A stretch of 64,000 nt of DNA from Rossellomorea sp036867415. GTDB taxonomy: Bacteria; Bacillota; Bacilli; Bacillales; Bacillaceae_B. The DNA is taken from assembly GCF_036867415.1 (NCBI RefSeq), contig NZ_JBAJHU010000003.1:248001-312000 (forward strand). The letters run 5' to 3'. This document shows positions 25,531-34,253 of this stretch, in pieces. Made by a program: the position numbers and the translations under genes. A model generated the notes under the pieces. It was not told the DNA's origin. It saw nothing but the letters and a program-made list of their open reading frames with translations, and did not search any database. The stretch's first letter is position 1. Each line of letters starts with the position of its first letter.

Positions 25531-26889
25531 ATGTCTTTCGAATTCAAATTACCGGACATTGGTGAAGGTATCCATGAAGGTGAAATCGTAAAGTGGTTTG
25601 TTAAACCTGGCGATAAAGTAGAAGAAGACGATGTACTATGTGAAGTCCAAAATGATAAAGCAGTAGTTGAAATTCCATCTCCAGTAGCTGGTACAGTTGA
25701 AGAGCTTCTAGTAGATGAAGGGACTGTAGCAGTTGTAGGTGATACATTGATTAAGTTCGATGCACCAGGCTATGAAGACCTTCAGTTTAAAGGAAGCGAT
25801 AGCGACAGTGCTAAGAAAGAAGACGCTAAAGCAGAAGAAAAAACAGAAGGCCAAGTTCAAGGAACAGCTGAACAAGGTCAGAATGTTGACAAAGCTGCTT
25901 CTCCAGAAGCTGAAGAAGAAAAAGCTGAAGGTGCTCCAGTTGCGGATGTTGAAGTTGATCCAAACAAACGGGTAATTGCGATGCCTTCTGTACGTAAATA
26001 TGCTAGAGAAAAAGGAGTGGAAATCCGTCAAGTTTCCGGTTCCGGTAAAAACGGCCGCGTAATGAAAGAAGATGTCGATTCATTCGTAAGCGGCGGATCA
26101 AAAGCTGAAGCTCCTGCTGCAGAGGCAAAAGCAGAAGATGCTAAGGAAGAAACTAAAGCGGCAGCTCCTAAAGCTCCTGAAGGTGAATTCCCAGAAACAC
26201 GCGAGAAGATGAGCGGAATGCGTAAAGCAATCGCTAAAGCGATGGTTAACTCTAAACACACTGCTCCACACGTGACATTGATGGACGAAATTGATGTTAC
26301 AAAGCTTTGGGCACATCGTAAAAAGTTCAAGGAAGTTGCAGCTGAGAAGGGTGTTAAATTGACATTCTTACCATACATCGTCAAAGCATTGACAAGTGCA
26401 CTTCGTGAATTCCCGGCATTGAACACATCCATTGACGATTCAACAAGTGAAATCGTACAAAAGCATTACTACAACATTGGGATCGCAGCTGATACTGATA
26501 AAGGGTTATTAGTGCCTGTTGTGAAAAATGCCGATCGTAAATCAATGTTCTCGATTTCAAATGAAATCAATGAATTGGCGGGTAAAGCACGTGACGGTAA
26601 ACTGTCAGGCGATGAAATGAAAGGTGCTTCATGCACAATCACGAATATCGGTTCTGCCGGCGGACAATGGTTCACTCCTGTAATCAACCACCCAGAGGTT
26701 GCGATTCTTGGAGTCGGACGAATTGCAGAAAAACCTGTAGTTAAAAATGGTGAAATTGTAGCAGCACCTGTGTTAGCATTATCATTGAGCTTCGATCACC
26801 GTATGATTGATGGAGCTACTGCTCAACATGCACTTAACCACATCAAGCGTTTGTTGAACGATCCAGAATTATTATTAATGGAGGCGTAA
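25531..26889 (+). CDS. pdhC: Dihydrolipoamide acetyltransferase (PDH E2)
   Basis: A 452-residue E2: one lipoyl domain (1-80, lipoyl Lys43 in QNDKAVVE), an Ala/Glu-rich linker, peripheral subunit-binding domain (about 147-185, AMPSVRKYAREKGVEIRQV), a second Ala/Glu linker, then the catalytic CAT domain with DHRMIDGA near 423 (active-site His). It forms the icosahedral core and passes acetyl to CoA. The ribosome site is CAGGAGGTAGA. The linkers use repeated Lys/Glu/Ala codons; no frameshift seen. Confidence 0.97.
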   Translation: MSFEFKLPDIGEGIHEGEIVKWFVKPGDKVEEDDVLCEVQNDKAVVEIPSPVAGTVEELLVDEGTVAVVGDTLIKFDAPGYEDLQFKGSDSDSAKKEDAKAEEKTEGQVQGTAEQGQNVDKAASPEAEEEKAEGAPVADVEVDPNKRVIAMPSVRKYAREKGVEIRQVSGSGKNGRVMKEDVDSFVSGGSKAEAPAAEAKAEDAKEETKAAAPKAPEGEFPETREKMSGMRKAIAKAMVNSKHTAPHVTLMDEIDVTKLWAHRKKFKEVAAEKGVKLTFLPYIVKALTSALREFPALNTSIDDSTSEIVQKHYYNIGIAADTDKGLLVPVVKNADRKSMFSISNEINELAGKARDGKLSGDEMKGASCTITNIGSAGGQWFTPVINHPEVAILGVGRIAEKPVVKNGEIVAAPVLALSLSFDHRMIDGATAQHALNHIKRLLNDPELLLMEA

Positions 26890-26893
26890 TGCG

Positions 26894-28303
26894 ATGGTAG
26901 TAGGAGATTTCCCAATCGAAACAGATACGATAGTAGTTGGTTCAGGTCCTGGTGGATATGTTGCAGCGATCCGTGCAGCACAACTTGGACAAAAAGTAAC
27001 GATCATTGAAAAAGAAAATATGGGCGGCGTTTGCTTAAACGTTGGCTGTATCCCATCAAAAGCACTTATCACTGCTGGACACCGTTTTCATCAAGCACAG
27101 CATTCCGATGATATGGGGATCGTGGCAGAAAACGTTAAAGTGAACTTTGATAAAGTACAGGAATGGAAATCCGGCGTAGTCAAAAAGCTTACCGGCGGTG
27201 TAGAAGGACTGCTTAAAGGAAACAAAGCAGAAATCGTTCGCGGTGAAGCTTACCTTGTAGACCAAAACACTTTGCGTGTAATGGATGATAACTCTGCACA
27301 AACATATAAGTTCAATAACTTGATTCTTGCCACTGGTTCACGTCCGATTGAAATTCCGAGCTTCAAGTTCTCTAAGCGTGTTCTTGATTCAACAGGTGCA
27401 TTGGCACTTGAAGAAATCCCAGGCAAGCTCGTTGTAATCGGCGGAGGATATATTGGCACTGAGCTTGGAACTGCATATGCAAACTTAGGTTCAGAAGTAA
27501 CAATTCTTGAAGGTGCTGATGATATTCTAAGCGGATTCGAAAAGCAGATGACAACGATTGTGAAAAAAGGATTAAAGAAAAAAGGTGTTGAAGTTGTCAC
27601 AAAAGCAATGGCTAAAGGCGTTGAAGAAAGTGACAGCGGAGTCGTAGTTAAATACGAAGTAAAAGGCGAAGAGAAAACAGTTGAAGCAGATTATGTACTG
27701 GTTACAGTGGGACGTCGTCCTAATACGGATGAAATCGGTCTTGAAGAAGTGGGAATTGAAATGACAGACCGCGGTGTTATCAAAATTGATAAGCAATGCC
27801 GTACGAACATTCCTAATATCTTTGCGATTGGTGATATCGTTGATGGACCGCCACTAGCTCACAAGGCATCTTATGAAGGAAAAATCGCTGCTGAGGTAAT
27901 TGCCGGTGAACCTGCTGAAATTGATTACCTTGGAATTCCTGCGGTATGCTTCACAGATCCTGAATTGGCAACTGTAGGGTACTCGGAAGCAGAAGCAAAA
28001 GAAGAAGGAATTGAAGTGGTGGCTGCCAAGTTCCCATTTGCTGCGAATGGCCGTGCACTCGCTCTTAATTCTTCCGAAGGTTTCATGAAGCTTGTAACCC
28101 GTAAAGAAGATGGTCTTATCATCGGAGCTCAAATCGTTGGTTCCGGTGCATCTGATATGATCGCTGAACTTGGACTTGCGATTGAATCCGGAATGACTGC
28201 TGAAGATGTCGCGATGACCATTCATGCTCACCCGACACTTGGTGAGATCTCCATGGAAGCAGCAGAAGTTGCGATGGGAAGCCCAATCCACATCGTTAAG
28301 TAA
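26894..28303 (+). CDS. pdhD: Dihydrolipoamide dehydrogenase (E3)
   Basis: A 469-residue flavoprotein disulfide reductase. FAD motif GSGPGGYVAA, redox disulfide GGVCLNVGCIPSK (Cys47, Cys52), NAD motif GGGYIGTELG, second FAD contact IFAIGDIVDGPPLAHKAS and the catalytic HAHPTLGE. It reoxidises dihydrolipoate of PdhC, making NADH. ATG 26894 uses GGAGGCG in the last codons of pdhC. The operon ends with the terminator at 28314. Confidence 0.97.
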   Translation: MVVGDFPIETDTIVVGSGPGGYVAAIRAAQLGQKVTIIEKENMGGVCLNVGCIPSKALITAGHRFHQAQHSDDMGIVAENVKVNFDKVQEWKSGVVKKLTGGVEGLLKGNKAEIVRGEAYLVDQNTLRVMDDNSAQTYKFNNLILATGSRPIEIPSFKFSKRVLDSTGALALEEIPGKLVVIGGGYIGTELGTAYANLGSEVTILEGADDILSGFEKQMTTIVKKGLKKKGVEVVTKAMAKGVEESDSGVVVKYEVKGEEKTVEADYVLVTVGRRPNTDEIGLEEVGIEMTDRGVIKIDKQCRTNIPNIFAIGDIVDGPPLAHKASYEGKIAAEVIAGEPAEIDYLGIPAVCFTDPELATVGYSEAEAKEEGIEVVAAKFPFAANGRALALNSSEGFMKLVTRKEDGLIIGAQIVGSGASDMIAELGLAIESGMTAEDVAMTIHAHPTLGEISMEAAEVAMGSPIHIVK

Positions 28304-28313
28304 TAGAATATAG

Positions 28314-28347
28314 AAATGACCCTTCCGAATGAAGGGTCATTTTTTTA
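28314..28347 (+). terminator. Terminator of pdhABCD
   Basis: AATGACCCTTC, CGAAT loop, GAAGGGTCATT, then T7. Confidence 0.93.
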
Positions 28348-28424
28348 TTCTATAAAAGGAAATTAGTCATTGGGGTATGAAAACATGAAATCTGTTGCTT
28401 TGGTTTCATACCATAATATGGATC

Positions 28425-28808
28425 TCACCAATTTTCAACTGCATCGGAAACAGATTTTATAATCTCATCTTTATGTGAATTTCCTGTAATCTTAGTGACA
28501 ACCTGATTATTATCTACAACGACGATGGCTGGATAAACGGGGGATTGGACGTTTGGATTGGATTCATCTGAACTGTAATCGACTACTTCCAAGTGTTTAA
28601 GATCTTCTGGATACTTATTCTTAAGTTCAATGATGGCATCATAGTATGCAACTTCTTTTGATATATTTCTTTCATCTGTGAAAAAGATGACCTGTCTTTC
28701 TATGAATCGATCCTCTGCCAACACTACCCTATCTGCAGCTATATCATTACATGAAGTGAGAAGTAACGCTGTTGATGCTAACATAATCAAGGTAAGTAAA
28801 TGTTTCAT
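28425..28808 (-). CDS. Small lipoprotein with thioredoxin-like fold (Slp position)
   Basis: A 127-residue lipoprotein: signal core plus lipobox LLTSC (Cys20). The mature part alternates strands and helices like a thioredoxin fold (RQVIFFTDE, VYPAIVVVDNNQVVTKITG) with the cis-Pro-like YPAI but no CXXC, so it is not redox active. It occupies the pdhD-speA interval where B. subtilis carries slp, another small lipoprotein; on position it may be the equivalent, but it is on the opposite strand and identity is not established. Confidence 0.7.
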   Translation of the reverse strand: MKHLLTLIMLASTALLLTSCNDIAADRVVLAEDRFIERQVIFFTDERNISKEVAYYDAIIELKNKYPEDLKHLEVVDYSSDESNPNVQSPVYPAIVVVDNNQVVTKITGNSHKDEIIKSVSDAVENW

Positions 28809-29029
28809 ACATCATCCTCTTTTCTTAGCGATGCCCATGAACTTAAGTGATTAATGCGTATAAAGACCTATCTGTTGGTCACATTTTATCATACGAAAAA
28901 ATGAAAAAGGGATAAGTCATTGAAATGTTACAGAAATGAAAAGACATCAATAATGAAAGTAACATTCCAGGAATATACTATGTTAATCAATTCATTAATA
29001 GAAATAATGGAGAACAAAGGATGTTTAAC

Positions 29030-29278
29030 ATGAAATTTTATGTTGCTTTTCTCATTCAGATGATGTTGTGGAGCATTTTCTATATTGCAGAATGGATCTC
29101 AGTCAAAGATCAGGTGGAGTATAAATGGATCATGTTCATACTGTTTTTTTACCTGGCGTTTACAGCGGCTAAAAAAATCGTTCAATCCAGGAAATTGACC
29201 CTATTTGTAACCTCATTCAGTTTATCGTGCTTTTTTGCCTTTAAAATAGTATTTGAAAATATTATGGAAATTTTTTAA
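29030..29278 (+). CDS. Small three-TM membrane protein (82 aa), unknown
   Basis: The frame opens at ATG 29021, but ATG 29030 has AAAGG 9 nt upstream. The protein has hydrophobic segments at residues about 3-20, 30-48 and 58-76 with short charged links (SVKDQVEYK, KKIVQSRK). I do not recognise it. It lies 64 bp before the deacetylase gene in the same direction and could be cotranscribed. Confidence 0.55.
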   Translation: MKFYVAFLIQMMLWSIFYIAEWISVKDQVEYKWIMFILFFYLAFTAAKKIVQSRKLTLFVTSFSLSCFFAFKIVFENIMEIF

Positions 29279-29342
29279 ATACAATCCAGATTCACGCAGA
29301 TTATGTTAAAATATTCAAAGTGATTGTTGAAAGGTGAGAAGG

Positions 29343-30170
29343 ATGAAAAAGATTATCGCATCAGGTACGACTTTGTTAATGTTAACCGCGTGTACAGTTG
29401 GACCGGTCAACGTTTCTAAAGAGATTGAACCGGTAGAGGAAACGAAAGAACAAAAGGAAAAACCAGAAATAATGGAACCTGAACAAGAAGCGAAAGATGA
29501 AAAAGCAGCTCCAGAGCATCAGGAAGAAGCTGTTCAGGAGCCACAGTACAAAATAAACGAAGCAAATTGGAGCGTCCAGCCGATTGCTGATCAAAATGAG
29601 AAAGTCGTTTTGTTGACGATTGATGATGCGCCAGATGAACATGCGTTAAAAATGGCTGAAGATTTGAATGCCCTGGAAGCTCCTGCAATCTTTTTCGTGA
29701 ATGGACATTTCCTGGATACTCCCAAAGAAAAGGAAACATTAAAAAAGATTCATGAAATGGGATTTGCCATTGGGAATCATACTTATGGTCATAGTTCTTT
29801 ACCGGATCTGACTCCGGAACAGCAAAAAGAAGAGATACTTTCACTAAATGATCTTGTCGAGTCGATTACAGGAGAACGCCCTAAATTTTTCAGGGCACCA
29901 TTCGGCTTGAATACGGAATACAGCAGACAAATAGCTGCGGAAGAAAAGATGGCTCTGATGAATTGGACATACGGATATGATTGGGTGAAGCAGTATCAAA
30001 CAAAAGAAGCCATTACAGATATAATGGTTAACAGTCCGTATCTTAATAATGGTGCAAACCTCCTGATGCATGACCGAACATGGACCAGCGAAGGTTTGAC
30101 TGACATTGTAAAAGGTCTCAGGGATAAAGGCTACGAAACCCTCGATCCAAGCAAAATTCAAACCCCATGA
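29343..30170 (+). CDS. Polysaccharide deacetylase lipoprotein (NodB homology)
   Basis: A 275-residue lipoprotein: lipobox LLMLTAC (Cys17), a Glu/Lys-rich spacer to about residue 68, and a NodB domain (80-270). Catalytic motifs: LTIDDAPDE (motif 1, Asp-Asp), GNHTYGHSS (motif 2, His-x3-His), FRAPFG (motif 3), and LLMHDRTW (motif 5). It should deacetylate a wall polymer (peptidoglycan or GlcNAc chain) from the outer membrane face. ATG 29343 with AAAGGTGAG 6-8 nt away is better than GTG 29334, which is part of that site. Confidence 0.9.
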   Translation: MKKIIASGTTLLMLTACTVGPVNVSKEIEPVEETKEQKEKPEIMEPEQEAKDEKAAPEHQEEAVQEPQYKINEANWSVQPIADQNEKVVLLTIDDAPDEHALKMAEDLNALEAPAIFFVNGHFLDTPKEKETLKKIHEMGFAIGNHTYGHSSLPDLTPEQQKEEILSLNDLVESITGERPKFFRAPFGLNTEYSRQIAAEEKMALMNWTYGYDWVKQYQTKEAITDIMVNSPYLNNGANLLMHDRTWTSEGLTDIVKGLRDKGYETLDPSKIQTP

Positions 30171-30173
30171 CTC

Positions 30174-30202
30174 AAAAAACCTGAATTCGTTCAGGTTTTT
30201 TT
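30174..30202 (+). terminator. Terminator of the deacetylase gene
   Basis: AAAAAACCTGAA, TTCG tetraloop, TTCAGGTTTTTTT. Confidence 0.93.
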
Positions 30203-30312
30203 GTTCTGAAAATCTTGATTGCCGCAGGTATTTTACAGCCAATAAACGCATATTATTCATAAATGTGATAATTTAAAAGAAAAATATCTTAAATATGTTA
30301 TACAATTAAAGG

Positions 30313-30368
30313 TTGATTTTTTTAATGTGTTATATTATTATAGAGTCAGTTAAGATAAAGCGCTTACA
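30313..30368 (+). promoter_or_regulatory. SR1 promoter with CcpN-type operator and cre-like site
   Basis: TTGATT (30313-30318), 17-bp spacer, TATTAT (30336-30341). Within the spacer, 30326-30336 (TGTGTTATATT) fits the CcpN consensus TRTGHYATAYW at every position. Downstream, 30355-30368 (ATAAAGCGCTTACA) is a cre-like sequence on the minus strand (TGTAAGCGCTTTAT against TGWNANCGNTNWCA, two mismatches at its end). B. subtilis SR1 is repressed by CcpN and to a lesser extent CcpA; this arrangement suggests the same logic here. Confidence 0.75.
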
Positions 30369-30396
30369 AAACATCATTAAAGGAGAGGAAAAAAAG

Positions 30397-30516
30397 ATGG
30401 GAACAATTGTTTGTCAATCATGCCTAAACACAATTGAACATTACGAAGATGAGAAGGTTTCTGTTTTATTCTCTAATTGCTGCGAATGTAATGATGATGT
30501 AGAAATAGACGATTAA
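30397..30516 (+). CDS. sr1P: SR1P peptide (39 aa)
   Basis: ATG 30397 follows AAAGGAGAGG. The 39-residue product has the SR1P pattern: MGTIVCQ.C at the start, ..YEDEKVS in the middle and a Cys-rich C-terminus (NCCECN). The length equals that of B. subtilis SR1P, which binds GapA, stabilises gapA operon mRNA and promotes the GapA-RNase J1 interaction. rnjA lies 12 kb away in this window. Cysteines at 6, 9, 28, 29 and 31 could bind a metal; that is my inference. Confidence 0.9.
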   Translation: MGTIVCQSCLNTIEHYEDEKVSVLFSNCCECNDDVEIDD

Positions 30517-30568
30517 TTTTACGGGGGAGAACGGAGAAGTTCTTACTAAAGGGGTCTCATATAGTGAA

Positions 30569-30607
30569 GGTGAAGAAGCTCAGACTTCTTCACCTTTTTA
30601 TTTTTGA
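30569..30607 (+). terminator. SR1 terminator
   Basis: AAGGTGAAGAAG, CTCAGA loop, CTTCTTCACCTT, then TTTATTTTT. Confidence 0.93.
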
Positions 30608-30617
30608 CGAATCACAC

Positions 30618-30651
30618 CTGAAGACCCCATCTGCAGATGGGGTCTTCAGGA
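30618..30651 (-). terminator. Perfect 34-bp palindrome at the 3' end of speA
   Basis: Arms CCTGAAGACCCCATCTG and its exact complement meet at CTGCAG, 8 bp beyond the speA stop. No T-tract follows on either strand, so it may work as a 3'-end stabiliser or as a block against antisense readthrough between SR1 and speA rather than as a classic terminator. Confidence 0.6.
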
Positions 30652-30658
30652 AGTGAGT

Positions 30659-32128
30659 TTACCGTATCGCCCGATGTTCTTTAATCACTCGCAAGTGACG
30701 CAGGTCATAATCTTCAGGTCCTTGAACAGGCAGGCCGGCTTCGATGTTTGTCTTGATATAATTGATGTTTTCTTTAGTGATGATTTCTCCAGGTATGAAT
30801 ATCGGGATCCCCGGAGGATATACCATGATAAACTCTGCAATCGTTCTGCCGGCAGATTCATCGATGGGAATGACTTCTGTTTCTGCGTAAAAGGCATCAC
30901 GCGGTGTGATGGCCAAAACAGGGATATCAGGCAGCATGACCGTTACTGGAGTGATGTCCCCGTGTTTTTTCAATTGAGCCGAGAGCTCTCTTAGTGCTGT
31001 GACTAATTGACTGCCTTCGATATCCGTGTCGCCAGGCGTGATGATACAGAGAATGTTATAAAGATCCGACATTTCGACCTCGATATTGTAAGCTTCACGC
31101 AGCCATTTTTCAGCATCAAACCCACTGATCCCCAATTCTTTCACCGATACGATTAATTTCGTAGGGTCATAATCATGTGTTGCTTTCGAACCGAGTATTT
31201 CCTTACCGACACAGTATAGACCATCGATGGCATTGATTTCATCCCTGATTTTTTCAGCAAGCTTAATGGTAGTGCTGATTAAATCATGGCCTTCAGTTGC
31301 AAGACGTTTTCTCGCAACGTCCAGTGAAGCGAGGAGCAGATATGAAGTGGAAGTTGTTGTCAACATGCTTAATATAGTCTGAACTCTCTTTGCTGAAACC
31401 AAACCTTCTTTCATATTCAACACTGAACTTTGTGTCATTGAGCCTCCAAGCTTGTGAACACTTGTTGCCGCAAGGTCTGCTCCTGCCTGCATGGCTGATA
31501 AGGGGAGATCATCATGAAAATGGATATGGACTCCATGAGCCTCATCTACCAGTACCGGAACATTATAGGAATGGGCAATTTCAACTATTTTTTTTAAGTC
31601 AGCCGAAATTCCAAAGTATGTTGGATTGATGACAAGTACTCCTTTAGCATCTGGATTCTGTTCCAATGCTCTCGAAACTGCATCTGTGGTGATTCCATGA
31701 GAGATTCCCAATTCTGCATCGATGTCCGGATGAATGAAAATAGGAGTTGCGCCGGAGAAAACAATCGCGGACATGACGGACTTGTGTACATTCCTTGGGA
31801 CAATGATTTTATCCCCAGGTCCGCAAACGCTCATCACCATAGTCATGATGGCTCCGCTTGTACCTTGAACCGAGAAAAACGTATGATCTGCACCAAATGC
31901 TACTGCGGCAAGGTCCTGCGCTTTCTTGATCATTCCTTTTGGCTGATGCAGGTCATCTAAAGGTCCGATATTGATCAGATCGATACTCAAGGCATTTTCA
32001 CCGATGAATTTTTTGAATTCGGGGTCCATCCCTGCACCTTTCTTATGTCCGGGTATGTGAAACTGGACGGGATTCTTTTTACTATGTTCAATTAAGCCGG
32101 TAAATAACGGCGTTTCATTTTGAGACAA
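30659..32128 (-). CDS. speA: Arginine decarboxylase SpeA (aspartate aminotransferase fold)
   Basis: A 489-residue PLP enzyme of the Orn/Lys/Arg decarboxylase family (B. subtilis SpeA, 490 aa). PLP lysine in SVHKLGG, phosphate-loop text FFSVQGTSGAIM and DEAHGVH are visible. It converts arginine to agmatine for putrescine/spermidine synthesis. The frame is open to 32212, but the start is TTG 32128, placed 9 nt after AAAGAGGTG and giving MSQNETPLF, which lines up with the B. subtilis start MSQHETPLY. Convergent with SR1. Confidence 0.95.
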   Translation of the reverse strand: MSQNETPLFTGLIEHSKKNPVQFHIPGHKKGAGMDPEFKKFIGENALSIDLINIGPLDDLHQPKGMIKKAQDLAAVAFGADHTFFSVQGTSGAIMTMVMSVCGPGDKIIVPRNVHKSVMSAIVFSGATPIFIHPDIDAELGISHGITTDAVSRALEQNPDAKGVLVINPTYFGISADLKKIVEIAHSYNVPVLVDEAHGVHIHFHDDLPLSAMQAGADLAATSVHKLGGSMTQSSVLNMKEGLVSAKRVQTILSMLTTTSTSYLLLASLDVARKRLATEGHDLISTTIKLAEKIRDEINAIDGLYCVGKEILGSKATHDYDPTKLIVSVKELGISGFDAEKWLREAYNIEVEMSDLYNILCIITPGDTDIEGSQLVTALRELSAQLKKHGDITPVTVMLPDIPVLAITPRDAFYAETEVIPIDESAGRTIAEFIMVYPPGIPIFIPGEIITKENINYIKTNIEAGLPVQGPEDYDLRHLRVIKEHRAIR

Positions 32129-32338
32129 TTCATTCAACACCTCTTTGATATGTTTGTATATAGTCAGTAGGATGACATATTTGTAAACTACTTGCGATAA
32201 TAGTCTTTTCAAACAAAAGAATTATAGCATTTAGGCATTTCTTTGCATAGTGGTATTTGCCCGTTCTATAACATTTTAATCAACTTGAAGGAAAATATTT
32301 ATCATTTAGAGAATACGTGGGTAGTGGGAGGGATTTAA

Positions 32339-33295
32339 TTGAACTGGACGACAAGAGTAACAGAATTATTGAACATCAAGTACCCCATTATCCAGGGAGG
32401 ACTTGCACATTTGGCCTATGCTGAATTGGCAGCTGCAGTATCCAATGCAGGGGGGCTCGGGCAAATAACGGCAATGTCACTTGATCACCCCGATGAGTTA
32501 AGGGATGAAATCAGGAAAGTGAAGAACCTGACGGATAAACCTTTTGGCGTCAACTTTGCAATCGGACAGCATGGAAGACCATTTGAGAAATTTGTGGATG
32601 CTGCTATTGAGGAAGATGTCCCGGTTGTTTCTATTACAGGGGGAAATCCTGCCCCTTTATTTAAACAGCTTGAAGGAACAGATATCATCAAGCTTGTATT
32701 GGTAGCATCAAAAAGGCAGGCGGTGAAGGCAGAACAATTGGGTGCGGATGCTGTGATGGCAGTCGGCCATGAGGGTGGCGGACATTTAGGTAAAGACGAT
32801 ATCGGAACGTTTGTATTGATTCCCGGAGTAGTAGATGCAGTCGGAATTCCTGTCATCGCTTCAGGTGGGATTGGTGACGGAAGAGGTTTGATGGCTTCTT
32901 TAAGTTTTGGGGCTGAAGGAGTGGAGATGGGCACCAGGTTTATTGCAACTGAGGAATGTGTACATGCTTCGGAAGAATATAAACAAGCGTTGCTTGAGGG
33001 AGGCGAGAATGATACAGTAGTGATCAAACGCTCTCTTGGTGCACCGGCCAGGGCCATTTCTAATGAATGGACTGAAAGGATCCTGCATGCTGAGAAAGAA
33101 GAAGCTGGTTATGATGGATTAAAAACATTCATCAGCGGGGAGGCTAATAAGCGGTATATATATCAAGGTAATAAAGCAGAAGGTTTCGGGTGGGCAGGTC
33201 AAGTCATGGGACTGATCACAGATATCCCTACTGTTGAGAAGCTGATTCAGAGAATGATCGGCGAGGCTGAAAAAATACGAAGCAGTTGGAACTAG
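32339..33295 (+). CDS. FMN-dependent FabK/nitronate monooxygenase family protein
   Basis: A 318-residue TIM-barrel flavoprotein. N-terminal YPIIQGGLAHLAYAELAAAVSNAGGLG, given by position 15-41, the ASGGIGDGRG phosphate-binding turn, MGTRFIATEE and the C-terminal GWAGQVMG are characteristic of the 2-nitropropane dioxygenase/FabK group. The His after AVGHEGGGH is kept. Either enoyl-ACP reductase II or nitronate monooxygenase; sequence reading cannot decide. The start is TTG 32339 with GGGAGGGA 6 nt upstream. It precedes yktA by 19 nt. Confidence 0.85.
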   Translation: MNWTTRVTELLNIKYPIIQGGLAHLAYAELAAAVSNAGGLGQITAMSLDHPDELRDEIRKVKNLTDKPFGVNFAIGQHGRPFEKFVDAAIEEDVPVVSITGGNPAPLFKQLEGTDIIKLVLVASKRQAVKAEQLGADAVMAVGHEGGGHLGKDDIGTFVLIPGVVDAVGIPVIASGGIGDGRGLMASLSFGAEGVEMGTRFIATEECVHASEEYKQALLEGGENDTVVIKRSLGAPARAISNEWTERILHAEKEEAGYDGLKTFISGEANKRYIYQGNKAEGFGWAGQVMGLITDIPTVEKLIQRMIGEAEKIRSSWN

Positions 33296-33314
33296 CAAGG
33301 AGTTGTTGAACATA

Positions 33315-33587
33315 ATGGAATATCAATATCCTTTCTCTATGGATTGGACAACTGAGGAAGTAATCGATGTCATTGCTTTTTTTGAAACGATTGAAAACGC
33401 ATATGAAAAAAAGATAAAAAAAGAAGACTTGATGGCCCGCTATCGAAGATTCAAGGAGATCGTACCGAGTAAGTCAGAGGAGAAGAAAATCTGCGGTGAA
33501 TTCGAACAATCGAGCGGGTATTCGTCTTATCAAGTGGTACAAAAAATGAAAGAGTCCGAGGACCAGGACTGGATAAGCATGAAGTAA
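33315..33587 (+). CDS. yktA: UPF0223 family protein YktA
   Basis: A 90-residue helical protein with the UPF0223 text MEYQYPFSMDWTTEEV and FKEIVPSKSEEKKICGEFE. Function unknown. ATG 33315 lies 12 nt after AAGGAG; two TTG codons (33303, 33306) lie closer but would add residues not seen in the family. Probably cotranscribed with the preceding flavoprotein gene. Confidence 0.88.
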   Translation: MEYQYPFSMDWTTEEVIDVIAFFETIENAYEKKIKKEDLMARYRRFKEIVPSKSEEKKICGEFEQSSGYSSYQVVQKMKESEDQDWISMK

Positions 33588-33589
33588 GA

Positions 33590-33619
33590 AACGACAGCCG
33601 GCCAGGCTGTCGTTTTTTT
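33590..33619 (+). terminator. Terminator between yktA and yktB
   Basis: AACGACAGCC pairs with GGCTGTCGTT and is followed by TTTTTTA. Confidence 0.85.
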
Positions 33620-33632
33620 ATATGCACATGGT

Positions 33633-34253
33633 TTAGTTCATTTTATAAAGGGGTAAAAGTGTTTCAAAGACAGATTCAATCTTGTGAATCAACTCATCAC
33701 CGCTAAGTTCAGCAACTGTTTTACGATCCATGTGAAGCCCGCATAAGATTTCAGCTTTCTTGACTTTTTGAACTCGTTCACTTAATGCAAGGAATTCGTC
33801 CCGGGACAATGAAGAAAATGATACAGCTTCGGGCTTTGTATGATCTCCAGACCAGACAAAGTGCGGGGGGATGATTGATCTGATGTCATCGACATTTTTT
33901 TCAACTTTTTTACCGAATTCTGCTTTATGAGGTGCTTCATAAATCATCGCGAACCAAATGAAGAGATGGGTTTTCCATAAGCCGATCTGAAAGTGGGGAT
34001 GTTTCTTATACCCGCGCTTATTGTTGGCAAATGCTACCCATGTATCGTCAGGAGGGTTTACAGAGCGGCGTGCATGTTTAGCCACATGATAAAACATTTC
34101 GTCTCCTGTCATCGTGCTGAGAGCTGGTGAAAAATACTCACCTAAATATTCAAGTTTAGGGCGTATATGTTGTTGGATGGCTTCCATTCTATTTTCTAGT
34201 CCATCAATTGTGAATACTTGAAAGTCATCATCATTAAATCCATTGAATTTCAT
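33633..34253 (-). CDS. yktB: UPF0637 family protein YktB
   Basis: A 206-residue protein with UPF0637 text (MKFNGFNDDDFQVFTIDGLE; HVAKHARRSVNPPDDTWVAF; HFQIGLWKTHLFIWFAMIYEAP given by position about 93-114). Function unknown; the B. subtilis protein is YktB (212 aa). ATG 34253 has a GGAGG site. It converges with yktA, with a hairpin AACGACAGCC/GGCTGTCGTT and T7 at about 33590-33619 between them. Confidence 0.9.
   Translation of the reverse strand: MKFNGFNDDDFQVFTIDGLENRMEAIQQHIRPKLEYLGEYFSPALSTMTGDEMFYHVAKHARRSVNPPDDTWVAFANNKRGYKKHPHFQIGLWKTHLFIWFAMIYEAPHKAEFGKKVEKNVDDIRSIIPPHFVWSGDHTKPEAVSFSSLSRDEFLALSERVQKVKKAEILCGLHMDRKTVAELSGDELIHKIESVFETLLPLYKMN

Larger units (their letters stand above)
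30348..30607 (+). ncRNA. sr1: Dual-function small RNA SR1
   Basis: A compact unit of about 260 nt: promoter at 30313-30341, SR1P reading frame at 30397-30516 and a strong terminator (30569-30607). It lies between the pdh operon and speA, exactly the B. subtilis locus of SR1, a roughly 205-nt RNA that base-pairs with ahrC mRNA and also encodes SR1P. The 3' part (about 30517-30600) would hold the base-pairing segments. The 5' end is inferred from the -10 box. Confidence 0.85.

Noticed and set aside
26028..26432. 134-codon minus-strand frame inside pdhC
   Set aside because: Shadow of the Ala/Glu/Lys-rich linker of PdhC; opposite-strand frames in such biased sequence stay open by composition.
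32485..33057. 190-codon minus-strand frame inside the FabK-like gene
   Set aside because: Antisense shadow of a clear TIM-barrel gene, Ser/Pro/Thr-rich as expected from reverse reading.
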